Part shown: one piece after another, positions 56,110 through 64,000 of the stretch
Position numbering within the stretch: the first letter of the stretch is position 1
How the letters are laid out: every line of letters begins with the position of its first letter
Source of the DNA: Bin107 sp965218885
Lineage (GTDB): Bacteria > UBA8248
DNA: 64,000 nucleotides
Direction: 5' to 3'
Assembly: GCA_965218885.1 (NCBI GenBank)
Contig: OZ244713.1
Location: 2,728,001-2,792,000 of the forward strand
Position numbers and translations under genes: made by a program
Notes under the pieces: generated by a model
What the model was told of the DNA's origin: nothing
Database searches by the model: none
The model's input: the letters and a program-made list of their open reading frames with translations, nothing else

Positions 56110-56559
56110 ATGAGAATGTACCGCAAGACAGTCAGCCTCACGAAAGAGAAGGCCAACGCCCAGCGCGGCTGGGTGCTGGTGGATGCGAAGGACCAGATTC
56201 TGGGGCGTCTTTCCACGCGCGTGGCGACGTTGCTGCGCGGGAAGCACAAGCCGGACTGGACGCCGCACGTCGATAATGGCGAATACGTCGTCATCATCAA
56301 TGCGGAGCGCATCGTGCTCACGGGCCGCAAGCTTTCGGAGAAAAAGTATTATCGCCACTCCGGTTATCCGGGGCATCTCAAGGAGGTGAGTGCGGAGCGC
56401 ATGCTGGAAACGCATCCCGAGCGTGTGATAGAACATGCGGTGAGGGGAATGTTGCCCAAAAACAAGCTGGGGCGCTCCTTGCTGCAAAAACTCAAAGTAT
56501 ACGCGGGCGATAAACATCCGCACGAGGCGCAATGCCCCGAAGCGATTCAGTTTGACTGA
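56110..56559 (+). CDS. rplM: Ribosomal protein L13
   Basis: Large-subunit protein L13, 149 residues, of normal length. Signatures are RGWVLVDAKDQILGRLSTRV, ATLLRGKHKPDWTPH and HAVRGMLPKNKLGRSLLQKL. ATGs at 56110 and 56116 are both possible. It is the first gene of the rplM-rpsI pair, 26 bases before rpsI. Confidence 0.98.
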   Translation: MRMYRKTVSLTKEKANAQRGWVLVDAKDQILGRLSTRVATLLRGKHKPDWTPHVDNGEYVVIINAERIVLTGRKLSEKKYYRHSGYPGHLKEVSAERMLETHPERVIEHAVRGMLPKNKLGRSLLQKLKVYAGDKHPHEAQCPEAIQFD

Positions 56560-56585
56560 AACTCCAAGAGGTTTTTGAAATCGAT

Positions 56586-56981
56586 ATGGCCACGATACCG
56601 AAGCATTACGCAACGGGAAAACGGAAAACAGCTGTCGCGCGCGTCTGGATAGAGCCGGGCGATGGCAGAATTCTGGTCAACAACACGCCGGCGGACGAGT
56701 ATTTCCTCCGCGACACCTCGCTGATGGTAATCAAGCAGCCCTTCGAGTTGACCGAGACCTGGGGCAGCTACGACGTGCGGGCTACCGTGAAGGGCGGGGG
56801 ACTCACCGGTCAGGCGGGCGCCGTTCGCCACGGGATTTCAAAAGCCCTGTTGGACGTGGACCCCGCATTTCGGACGATTCTGAAAAAAGCGGGCCTCATC
56901 ACGCGCGATTCCCGCGTGAAAGAGCGCAAAAAATACGGCTTGAAAGGCGCGCGCAAGAGCTTCCAGTTCTCCAAGCGCTAA
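56586..56981 (+). CDS. rpsI: Ribosomal protein S9
   Basis: Small-subunit protein S9, 131 residues. It has YATGKRKTAVARVWIEPGDG, GGGLTGQAGAVRHGISKALL and the basic tail DSRVKERKKYGLKGARKSFQ, ending in SKR, which reaches the decoding site. It is co-transcribed with rplM and followed by a strong terminator. Confidence 0.98.
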   Translation: MATIPKHYATGKRKTAVARVWIEPGDGRILVNNTPADEYFLRDTSLMVIKQPFELTETWGSYDVRATVKGGGLTGQAGAVRHGISKALLDVDPAFRTILKKAGLITRDSRVKERKKYGLKGARKSFQFSKR

Positions 56982-57002
56982 CCACTGCGGTGGTCGATTC
57001 GG

Positions 57003-57028
57003 GGGCTGGCTTTGCCGGCCCTTTTTTT
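57003..57028 (+). terminator. Intrinsic terminator after rpsI
   Basis: GGGCTGGC 57003-57010 pairs with GCCGGCCC 57014-57021 around a TTT loop, followed by seven T. It ends the rplM-rpsI transcript before argC. Confidence 0.9.
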
Positions 57029-57109
57029 GTGCGAAAAAATGTATTCTTGCCGATATTCATTTTGAGTGAGGTTTGATGCGAATCGCCGAGGATTCTGGAG
57101 GAGAAGGAG

Positions 57110-58147
57110 ATGCCTGAAATCGCCGTGGTGGGCGCCACGGGATACACGGGTTTTGAATTATTGAGGCTTCTCGGGTCGCACGGGGGGGTGGAGGTGATGG
57201 CCCTCACGTCCGAGACCTATGCCGGCAAGAAGGTGGATGAGGTGTTCCCGGCTCTCGCTTCGGTGCACGATCGTACGCTCGTGAAGTTCGAGCTCTCCGT
57301 CTGCGAGGGAGCCGATCTCGTATTCTGCTGCCTGCCCCACCGGGTGGCGATGAACACCGTGCCCTCCTTGCTGGAAGCCGGTCACCGGGTGGTGGATTTT
57401 TCCGCGGATTACCGTTTGAGGGATTTCGGCGTGTATGAAGCCTGGTACAAGACCAAACATACCTCGCCCGAGAGGATAGCGGACGCCGTCTACGGAATAC
57501 CCGAACTCTATCGCGAGGACATCAAGAAGGCGCGCCTCGTCGCCAACCCGGGTTGTTACCCCACGGGAGCGATTCTCTCCCTCGCCCCGCTTTTGAGGGC
57601 GAGGCTCATCAAGCCGGACTCCATCATCGTGGATGCTAAATCGGGTGTTTCAGGAGCGGGCAGAAAAGCGGACCTGGGCCTTCAGTTCGGTGAAGTGAAC
57701 GAGGGCTTTAAAGCCTATGGCGTCGGGAACCATCGCCATACGCCCGAAATCGAGCAGGAGTTGTCCGTCGCCCTGGGAGGAGCCGTGCAGGTTTCCTTCA
57801 CCCCGCATCTGGCGCCCATGACACGGGGCATTCTCTCGACCATATACGCCGGGGGCGAGGGAGGCGCCGATGCTTCGGCGGTTCGGGCGGCGCTGCGCGA
57901 CGCCTATGCGGATGAGCCGTTCATCCGCCTGATGCCCGGGGGCGCGCTTCCCAACGTAACGCAGGTGGCCGGCTCGAATTACGTGGACATCGGGCTGGTT
58001 TATGATGAGCGGACGTCGCGCTTTATCGTTGTGGTGGCGATAGATAATCTGGTAAAAGGCGCATCGGGAGCGGCGGTTCAGAACATGAATCTGATGCTGG
58101 GGCTTCCCGAGACGCAAGGTCTCCTTCACCCGGGGTTTTGGATGTGA
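57110..58147 (+). CDS. argC: N-acetyl-gamma-glutamyl-phosphate reductase
   Basis: ArgC, 345 residues, is the third step of arginine synthesis. It has the NADP motif AVVGATGYTGFELLRLL, the catalytic cysteine in VANPGCYPTGAILSL, and NHRHTPEIEQE with the catalytic histidine. The start has GGAGAAGGAG just upstream. The stop overlaps the argJ start (ATGTGA), so the two are translationally coupled. Confidence 0.97.
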   Translation: MPEIAVVGATGYTGFELLRLLGSHGGVEVMALTSETYAGKKVDEVFPALASVHDRTLVKFELSVCEGADLVFCCLPHRVAMNTVPSLLEAGHRVVDFSADYRLRDFGVYEAWYKTKHTSPERIADAVYGIPELYREDIKKARLVANPGCYPTGAILSLAPLLRARLIKPDSIIVDAKSGVSGAGRKADLGLQFGEVNEGFKAYGVGNHRHTPEIEQELSVALGGAVQVSFTPHLAPMTRGILSTIYAGGEGGADASAVRAALRDAYADEPFIRLMPGGALPNVTQVAGSNYVDIGLVYDERTSRFIVVVAIDNLVKGASGAAVQNMNLMLGLPETQGLLHPGFWM

Positions 58148-59358
58148 GCGAACAAGAATTCATACAGGCGATTGATGGCGGCATCTGCGCGGCCGAGGGA
58201 GTCCGCGCCGCATCGGTGACGGCGGGCATCAAGCCCTCGGGCAAGCCGGATATGGTGCTGCTTGTCTTTGACCCCCCGGCTACGGCTGCGGGTGTTTATA
58301 CCCAGAACAAGATGTGCGCCGCTCCGGTCACCCTGTGCAGGGAGCGGGTCGGGAAATCGCCTTTGCGGGCGTTTCTCGTCAACAGCGGCAACGCGAACGC
58401 CTGCACGGGCGGGCAGGGTTATGAGGACGCAGTAACCCTGTGCGGCGTGGTGGCGGATTCGCTCGATTGCCCGGAAGCGCAAGTCGCCATGTCTTCCACC
58501 GGGCTTATAGGCGCTCCGCTCCCGGTGGACGTCATGAAAGCCCAGATCGGGAATCTGGTGTCCGGCCTTTCCGCGGATAACGGCCACGAGGCGGCGGTGG
58601 GCATCATGACGACCGACACGCGGCCCAAGGAGTACGCCGTCCGGGTGAGTGGACCCGAAGGCGTCTACCACATCGGCGGCATCACCAAAGGAGCCGGCAT
58701 GATCGCCCCCAACATGGCGACCATGCTCGCCTACATCGCCAGCGACGCCGTGGTTGCGCAAACCGACCTCCAGGCCATCCTGCGGGCCGTCGTGCGCAAG
58801 ACGTTCAACTGCGTGACGATTGACGGCGACACCTCGACGAACGACACGGTGATTTTGGCCGCCACGGGCGCATCCGGCGTTGCGTTGGAATCGGCGGATG
58901 CCCTGGCGCGGTTCGAGGCGGGGCTTTACCGGGTGTGCAAGGAACTGGCCCTGGCCATCGTTCGCGATGGGGAGGGAGTCAACAAGGTGGTGGAGGTGAA
59001 AATCACAGGCGCCGTCAGCGAGGAGCAGGCGCATCTGGCCGCGAAGTCGGTTTCTGAGAGTTTATTGGTGAAGACGGCCATTCATGGCGAGATGCCCAAC
59101 TGGGGCCGAATGTTCGCGGCGGCCGGCTACAGCGGCGCGGACATGGCGCCCGAGAAGATGTCGCTGAGAATCGAGAACGTGGAAGTGATGCGCGATGGCG
59201 CGCCTGTTTCCGGCTGGACCGAAGCCCTGGCTCCCTTGCTCAAGCAGCCCGAATACGGCCTCGAACTGGGCTTGGGGGTTGGTGATGCGGAGGCCGTCTT
59301 TTGGACGACGGATTTGAGCGCGGAATACGTGCGGTTCAACGCGGATTACAAGACGTGA
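58144..59358 (+). CDS. argJ: Glutamate N-acetyltransferase / ornithine acetyltransferase
   Basis: ArgJ, 404 residues, recycles the acetyl group in arginine synthesis. The self-cleavage site is in MLAYIASDA preceded by GAGMIAPNMATM, where the Thr or Ser nucleophile follows the cleavage point; the residue after NMA is Thr, as expected. Other signatures are NSGNANACTGGQGYEDA and NCVTIDGDTSTNDTV. The GTG start lies inside the argC stop region. The enzyme may also act as N-acetylglutamate synthase. Confidence 0.96.
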   Translation: MSEQEFIQAIDGGICAAEGVRAASVTAGIKPSGKPDMVLLVFDPPATAAGVYTQNKMCAAPVTLCRERVGKSPLRAFLVNSGNANACTGGQGYEDAVTLCGVVADSLDCPEAQVAMSSTGLIGAPLPVDVMKAQIGNLVSGLSADNGHEAAVGIMTTDTRPKEYAVRVSGPEGVYHIGGITKGAGMIAPNMATMLAYIASDAVVAQTDLQAILRAVVRKTFNCVTIDGDTSTNDTVILAATGASGVALESADALARFEAGLYRVCKELALAIVRDGEGVNKVVEVKITGAVSEEQAHLAAKSVSESLLVKTAIHGEMPNWGRMFAAAGYSGADMAPEKMSLRIENVEVMRDGAPVSGWTEALAPLLKQPEYGLELGLGVGDAEAVFWTTDLSAEYVRFNADYKT

Positions 59359-59396
59359 ACGCTTTTGATTCGCAGACTTGAATCGTCGGTGTTCTT

Positions 59397-59525
59397 ATGA
59401 GACATTCCATGCGCCGAACGGTGGCGGACGCCGTGGTGGCGGAGCTGCTCGGCGAATTACTCAAACAAAATCAAATGCTTAAAAATTCGGTCTCATCCGC
59501 CAAGAGACTGGCAGGGCCCCCCTGA
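59397..59525 (+). CDS. Possible small protein, 42 residues
   Basis: A short frame in the 195-base gap before rpsB: MRHSMRRTVADAVVAELLGE, then LLKQNQMLKNSVSSAKRLAG. It would be an amphipathic helix. There is no convincing RBS, and part of the stretch is probably the rpsB leader. I report it with low confidence. Confidence 0.2.
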   Translation: MRHSMRRTVADAVVAELLGELLKQNQMLKNSVSSAKRLAGPP

Positions 59526-59553
59526 TGAAAGGCGGGGCAAAAGGAGTGTTCCC

Positions 59554-60351
59554 TTGAACCCGATTACATTGCGCGAGTTGCTGGAAGCCGGCGCCCACTT
59601 CGGGCACCAGACCATCCGATGGAACCCCAAGATGCGCCCCTATATTTTCGGCGCGCGAAACGGGATTTACATCATCGACCTTCAAAAAACCCTCAAGTTG
59701 TTCAACACCGCTCGGGAGGTGATTCGCGATATCGCCGCGAAGGGCGGCAAGGTGCTCTTTGTGGGAACGAAACAACAGGCCCAGGAAATCGTGATGGAAG
59801 AGGCCCGCAACGTGGGAATGCCCTTCGTCACCCAGCGCTGGCTCGGCGGGACGCTCACGAATTTCTCGACGATCAAAAATTCCATTGCGCGTCTTCTCGA
59901 TCTGGAGACGATGAAGAACGACGGCACCTTCGAGCTTTTGGCCAAAAAAGAGGCCGTCAGGCGCGAGAAGGACATGGCGCGGCTCGAGAAGTTCCTGGGC
60001 GGCATCAAGCATATGGACAAGCTGCCGCAAGCCATGTTCGTCGTCGATACGGGTCATGAGTACAACGCCATTCGCGAGGCCAGGAAACTGGGGATTCCCG
60101 TCATAGCGGTAGTGGACACGAATTCCGACCCCGACGGGGTGGATCATATCCTGCCGGGCAATGACGACGCCCTACGCTCGATTCGCTTCTTCGTGTCGCG
60201 GGTGGCGGAGGCCATCGTAGAGGGAGCCACCGTGCGCAAGGAGACTGGGGCCGAGGACGTCGAAGCCGTCGTCGCATCGGGCGACGCGGTGGCGGCGGAA
60301 ATGATTGCGGCGGCCGCTGCGGGCGGCGAGGGAACAAAAGCGGAAAAATAA
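59554..60351 (+). CDS. rpsB: Ribosomal protein S2
   Basis: S2, 265 residues. Signatures are LLEAGAHFGHQTIRWNPKMR, PYIFGARNGIYIIDLQKTL, TQRWLGGTLTNF and GIPVIAVVDTNSDPDGVDH. The start is TTG with AAAGGAGTG 5 bases upstream. It leads the rpsB-tsf-pyrH-frr-uppS-cdsA order common in bacteria. The C-terminal tail is alanine-rich. Confidence 0.98.
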   Translation: MNPITLRELLEAGAHFGHQTIRWNPKMRPYIFGARNGIYIIDLQKTLKLFNTAREVIRDIAAKGGKVLFVGTKQQAQEIVMEEARNVGMPFVTQRWLGGTLTNFSTIKNSIARLLDLETMKNDGTFELLAKKEAVRREKDMARLEKFLGGIKHMDKLPQAMFVVDTGHEYNAIREARKLGIPVIAVVDTNSDPDGVDHILPGNDDALRSIRFFVSRVAEAIVEGATVRKETGAEDVEAVVASGDAVAAEMIAAAAAGGEGTKAEK

Positions 60352-60400
60352 CCATTACTTTTTCAGTTATTGCTGGATTTCATGAGGAGAGGTGCAGGGC

Positions 60401-61270
60401 ATGGAAGTAACTGCTCAGATGGTCAAGGAGTTAAGGACCCGCACCGGTGCGGGCATCATGGATTGCAAGGAAGCCCTCAAGGAAAACGAGGGGGATTTTG
60501 ATGAAGCGGTGCGTTATTTGCGGGAAAAAGGACTTTCCAGCGCCGCCAAGAAGGCAGGGCGCGCGGCGACCGAGGGCCAGGTATACGCTTCTCTTGGAGA
60601 AGACGGCCGTATGGGCGCCATCGTCGAGGTGAATTGCGAGACCGATTTCGTGGCCCGCACGGAGGATTTTCAAGCGCTTCTCGAAACCGTAGCGAGCCAT
60701 GTGAAGGACAATGGAGGCGATAATCTCGCCGAAGCGCTGAAAGATGTGGCTACGGAGGCTATTGCCAAACTGGGCGAGAACATCGTCGTCACTCGCGGGG
60801 AGCGCCTCGCCTTGGGAGACGGCGATTTGGGCAAGGTGGTTTCCTATATTCACCCGGGCGGTCGGATTGGCGTCTTGCTTGGGGTGAGATGTGAAACGTC
60901 TGAGAAGACGGGTGATGCCGCATTCGGCGAAACTGCACGCGATCTGGCGATGCACATCGCGGCGAGCAGTCCACAATTTCTCTCGGAAGATCAGGTGCCG
61001 GAAGTGGTTCTGCAGAGTGAGCGAGAGATTCTTCTTGCCCAGCAGAAAGATTCCGGAAAGCCCGAGAACATTTTGGAGAAAATCGTCGAAGGACGCATCA
61101 AGAAATACAAAAAAGAGATTTGCCTGCTCGATCAGCCATTCGTCAAGGACCCCGACAAGATGGTTCAGGCGTATCTTAAAGACAGAAGCGCGGAATTGGG
61201 TGAAGAAATTCGGGTTTCTTCCTGGGCTCGCTTTCAACTCGGTGAACTTTCCGCGTCGGATGTAGGGTAG
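60401..61270 (+). CDS. tsf: Elongation factor Ts
   Basis: EF-Ts, 289 residues, recharges EF-Tu with GTP. It has MVKELRTRTGAGIMDCKEAL, the helical N-terminal region, and NCETDFVARTEDF. The dimerisation and C-terminal modules follow. I chose the ATG at 60401 with GAGGAGAGG upstream. Confidence 0.98.
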   Translation: MEVTAQMVKELRTRTGAGIMDCKEALKENEGDFDEAVRYLREKGLSSAAKKAGRAATEGQVYASLGEDGRMGAIVEVNCETDFVARTEDFQALLETVASHVKDNGGDNLAEALKDVATEAIAKLGENIVVTRGERLALGDGDLGKVVSYIHPGGRIGVLLGVRCETSEKTGDAAFGETARDLAMHIAASSPQFLSEDQVPEVVLQSEREILLAQQKDSGKPENILEKIVEGRIKKYKKEICLLDQPFVKDPDKMVQAYLKDRSAELGEEIRVSSWARFQLGELSASDVG

Positions 61271-61326
61271 GTCTTTCTAACGAATTATTCGCACCGCCCG
61301 TTGTCATTGGCTTGAAATTTTTGGGG

Positions 61327-62061
61327 ATGTCCATGCGCGGCGACCTGCGATTCAAGAAGATTTTGCTCAAACTCTCAGGCGAAGCACTGGGGGGAGATCT
61401 CAAGTACGGGATCGACCATAATGTCGTTGACGACATAGCGCAAGAAATCCATGAAATCCACCACATGGGAGTCGAAATCGCCATTGTCGTAGGCGGCGGG
61501 AACATCTTCCGGGGCGCGGCTGCCGCCGCTACCGGCATGGAGCGCACCAACGCCGACTACATGGGTATGCTCGGTACGGTCATCAACGCTCTGGCTCTTC
61601 AGCACGCGCTCGAGAAAGTGGACCTCGCCACGCGCGTCCAGAGCGCCATTCACATGGCGGAGTTGTGCGAGCCCTACATCAGAAGGCGCGCGATACGCCA
61701 CATGGAAAAAGGCCGGGTCGTCATCTTCGCCGGCGGCACCGGCAATCCCTACTTTACGACGGATACCACCGCGAGTCTCAGAGCCATAGAGGTGGGCGCC
61801 GAGTGCATACTCAAGGCCACGAATGTGGATGGCGTTTTCTCCGCCGATCCCAATCAAGACGATACGGCCGAGTTCATCGATGAGTTGACGTATATCGAGG
61901 TGCTCAATCGCCAACTCACCGTCATGGACACCACCGCCGTGAGCTTGTGCATGGACAACAATTTGCCCATTATTGTCTTTAACCTGCTGAAGCCCGGCAA
62001 CATTCGCCGCGTGGTGGAGGGCGAGCAGGTGGGGACTTTGGTGAAGGCCGCCGGGGTCTGA
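61327..62061 (+). CDS. pyrH: UMP kinase
   Basis: UMP kinase, 244 residues, makes UDP for CTP and UDP-sugar synthesis. It has FKKILLKLSGEALGGDLKYG, IVVGGGNIFRGAAAAATGME, and FAGGTGNPYFTTDTTASLRA. In-frame starts at 61327 and 61333 are both possible. It follows tsf closely, in the usual order. Confidence 0.97.
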   Translation: MSMRGDLRFKKILLKLSGEALGGDLKYGIDHNVVDDIAQEIHEIHHMGVEIAIVVGGGNIFRGAAAAATGMERTNADYMGMLGTVINALALQHALEKVDLATRVQSAIHMAELCEPYIRRRAIRHMEKGRVVIFAGGTGNPYFTTDTTASLRAIEVGAECILKATNVDGVFSADPNQDDTAEFIDELTYIEVLNRQLTVMDTTAVSLCMDNNLPIIVFNLLKPGNIRRVVEGEQVGTLVKAAGV

Positions 62062-62159
62062 TGCGGCGCGGGTCGCACTAGCCCGGATTCGGCGCGCGAG
62101 AGTCTTTGGCGAGAGGTGTAAAGTGATGGTTTTGGACTTCCAACAGGGAGAGATGGTCG

Positions 62160-62714
62160 ATGGATGAGGTTCTCGCCGCGTTAAGGAAAAGGATGCTGGC
62201 TACTTTGGAATCATACAAGTCGGAAATCGCCCGCGTGCGAACCGGGCGCGCTTCCACGAATCTCGTCAGTGGGGTGATGGTCGACTACTATGGAACGTCC
62301 ACGCCGCTGAATCAACTCGCCACCCTGAACGTGCCCGAACCACAACTCATCATCGTTCAGCCTTTCGACATCAACTCGTTGGGCGACATCGAAAAGGCGA
62401 TTCAATCGGCGGAGCTGGGCTTGAACCCATCGAACGACGGTAAGATCATCCGCGTTCCGGTGCCGGCGCTCACCGAGGAGCGCCGCAAGGAGATGGTGAA
62501 ACTACTCAAGAAGATGACCGAAGAGCATAAGGTCGCGCTTCGCAACATTCGTCGCGATGGCAACGATGACATAAAAAACCTTGAGAAGAGCAAAGAGATT
62601 ACCGAGGATGATCTCAGAAAAGGGCAGGGGGACGTTCAAAGGTTGACGGATCAGTTCGTCTCCGATTTGGATGACTTGCTTTCAGCTAAAGAGAAAGAGA
62701 TTCTAGAGGTCTAG
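62160..62714 (+). CDS. frr: Ribosome recycling factor
   Basis: RRF, 184 residues, splits ribosomes after termination with EF-G. Signatures are LESYKSEIARVRTGRASTNL, YYGTSTPLNQLATLNVPEPQ, EERRKEMVKLLKKMTEEHKV and VALRNIRRDGNDDIKNLEKS. The ATG has AGGGAGA just upstream. Confidence 0.98.
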   Translation: MDEVLAALRKRMLATLESYKSEIARVRTGRASTNLVSGVMVDYYGTSTPLNQLATLNVPEPQLIIVQPFDINSLGDIEKAIQSAELGLNPSNDGKIIRVPVPALTEERRKEMVKLLKKMTEEHKVALRNIRRDGNDDIKNLEKSKEITEDDLRKGQGDVQRLTDQFVSDLDDLLSAKEKEILEV

Positions 62715-62731
62715 TTTTCACCGGAGCGTGT

Positions 62732-63490
62732 ATGGAATCTCGCATCGACCCACGCATCGATCTTGAACGGCTTCCCCGCCATATCGGCGTTATCATGGAC
62801 GGTAACGGTCGCTGGGCCCAAAAACGGTTCCTCCCCCGAGTCGCTGGTCACCGGGAGGGCGTGAAATCGGTCGATAAGGTGGTGGCGCATGCGCGCCGCA
62901 TCGGTATCAAAGCTCTTACTCTGTATAGCTTCTCTCTGGAGAATTGGAACAGACCCAAAGACGAGGTAGACGCGCTCATGGATATCCTGGCGGATTACCT
63001 CGAACGTGAACTTCAAAGGATGCTCAGAGAGGGTATCCGTTTCAATACGATCGGGCACGAAGAGGATTTGCCCTTGTTTGCGCGTGAGATTGTTCACCGC
63101 GTAAAAGAGCAAACGGCAGACCAGGATGGGATGGTTTTGACTTTGGCGCTGAGCTACGGCGCGCGGCGGGAAATCACCGACGCGGCGAGAGCCATCTCCA
63201 GGGAAGTGCAGAAAGGGATTCTTCAGCCCGAGGAAATCGATGAAAGTGACGTCGAGCGCCATCTGTATACGGCGGATTTGCCCAAACTCGACCTCTTGAT
63301 TCGGACCAGCGGCGAACTCAGGCTCTCCAACTATCTTCTCTGGCAAGCGGCGTATGCGGAACTGTATTTCACGGATATCAAGTGGCCCGAATTCGGAGAA
63401 CGCGAACTCGAAGACGCCATTCTCGCCTATCAGTCCCGGGTGCGGAAATTCGGTCTCACCGAGGAGCAGTTCACGACTCGGAGAAACTAG
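62732..63490 (+). CDS. uppS: Undecaprenyl diphosphate synthase
   Basis: A 252-residue cis-prenyltransferase, which makes the C55 carrier used for peptidoglycan and for the polysaccharide made by the left-end cluster. It has HIGVIMDGNGRWAQKRFLPR with the catalytic aspartate, TLYSFSLENWNRPKDEVDAL, and LIRTSGELRLSNYLLWQAAY. It starts 17 bases after frr. Confidence 0.97.
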   Translation: MESRIDPRIDLERLPRHIGVIMDGNGRWAQKRFLPRVAGHREGVKSVDKVVAHARRIGIKALTLYSFSLENWNRPKDEVDALMDILADYLERELQRMLREGIRFNTIGHEEDLPLFAREIVHRVKEQTADQDGMVLTLALSYGARREITDAARAISREVQKGILQPEEIDESDVERHLYTADLPKLDLLIRTSGELRLSNYLLWQAAYAELYFTDIKWPEFGERELEDAILAYQSRVRKFGLTEEQFTTRRN

Positions 63491-63493
63491 GTT

Positions 63494-64000
63494 TTGACCC
63501 GCCTCATCAGCGCCCTGGTGCTTGCGGCGCCCATTCTCGTCGTCTTGTTTTTTACCTCTTCGGTCGTATTTCTCTGTGTGGTGCTTCTGCTCGTTTTTCG
63601 CGCGGGATGGGAATTTCAGACCCTGATCAACCTATGCGGGTGGCGCGTGAGAGCATGGGAAGGAGCCCTGGATGCCTGCGCATTTGTGCTCGCCGTTTGG
63701 GTGGGCGGCCCTTTGCCTGCGTTGGTCCTCGCGGTGATTTTGTTTCGCGTCTTTCTCAAGGCGTTTTCAAGCGAGGTCCTTCGGGACAGTCTCTCCCTGG
63801 CGGGCATGTCGCTTCTCGGCGTGATTTGGGTGGGCGGCGCCGGTGGTTTGATCACGCTTATCAGGACTTTCCCGGGTGGCGTGGAGGCCACTTTCTTTTT
63901 GTTCATCGTCGTTTGGGCGAACGATATTGCGGCGATGTTCACCGGCAAGATGCTGGGCAATAGAAAAATCGCCCCGAAAATCAGCCCCGGGAAAACGGTG
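63494..64000 (+). CDS. cdsA: Phosphatidate cytidylyltransferase (partial, cut by window end)
   Basis: The first 169 residues of CdsA, which makes CDP-diacylglycerol from phosphatidate and CTP. It starts TTG (LTRLISALVLAAPILVVLFF), has several membrane helices and reaches WANDIAAMFTGKMLGNRKIA followed by PKISPGKTV, the start of the family signature with the Asp. The stop lies beyond the window. It is 3 bases from the uppS stop, so they are probably one operon. Confidence 0.93.
   Translation, partial: MTRLISALVLAAPILVVLFFTSSVVFLCVVLLLVFRAGWEFQTLINLCGWRVRAWEGALDACAFVLAVWVGGPLPALVLAVILFRVFLKAFSSEVLRDSLSLAGMSLLGVIWVGGAGGLITLIRTFPGGVEATFFLFIVVWANDIAAMFTGKMLGNRKIAPKISPGKTV

Overview
The window is about 64 kb of chromosome from a Gram-negative (diderm) bacterium of moderately high GC. 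The evidence for two membranes is direct: Kdo biosynthesis genes, outer-membrane beta-barrel proteins, lipoproteins with lipoboxes and an ExbB/ExbD pair. The gene orders rplM-rpsI-argC-argJ and rpsB-tsf-pyrH-frr-uppS-cdsA, together with kdsB-pyrG-kdsA, fit a deltaproteobacterial-grade or related uncultured lineage. That placement is an inference; no rRNA gene is present, and I see no tRNA gene and no CRISPR array.

Layout. 0.06-6.5 kb: a polysaccharide/LPS cluster with four glycosyltransferases and a polyprenyl-phosphate sugar-phosphate transferase. 6.5-9.8 kb: kdsB, pyrG and kdsA, which make Kdo, CTP and CMP-Kdo. 10-13.4 kb: a bactofilin-TPR fusion, a cytidylate-kinase-like protein with a BON-like tail, and an SH3-type lipoprotein. 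13.4-16 kb (minus strand): a frameshifted threonine synthase followed by a trans-sulfuration enzyme. 16-21 kb: an MFS transporter, a class III aminotransferase, and an NfeD protease/slipin pair. 21-27.5 kb is accessory: a broken inverse autotransporter, a CARDB-repeat lipoprotein, a nuclease-fold protein without its catalytic residues, a truncated zeta-toxin-like gene and two copies of a palindromic repeat element. 27.5-30.6 kb: YhaM-type exoribonuclease, an LsrF-like aldolase/thiolase and a zinc alcohol dehydrogenase.

30.6-32.3 kb is the most unusual part: four tandem units of about 440 bp. Each has a conserved, apparently structured leader, a 64-78 codon gene for a one-helix membrane protein with a charged coiled-coil tail, an intrinsic terminator, and (between units) a copied scrap of the recD2 3' end. 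The units are mosaics of one another. I do not recognise the family.

32.3-46.4 kb: recD2 and mazG (minus strand), a MITE-like element, a large SwmB-domain autotransporter-like protein with an 18-bp coding repeat, mutL, guaB, guaA, a HEPN-like hypothetical protein and a DUF2306 membrane protein. 46.5-54.5 kb: dnaE, lipB, exbB, exbD, a histidine phosphatase, a vapBC toxin-antitoxin pair and an orphan TRAP-type binding protein. 54.6-64 kb: a UDP-sugar dehydrogenase, then ribosomal protein, arginine, translation-factor and envelope genes ending in a cdsA cut by the window edge.

The genes serve mainly envelope construction (polysaccharide, Kdo, undecaprenyl diphosphate, CDP-diacylglycerol, surface adhesins), nucleotide synthesis (pyrG, guaB, guaA, pyrH) and replication/repair (dnaE, mutL, recD2, mazG). 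All functions are read from sequence motifs; no database search was run.
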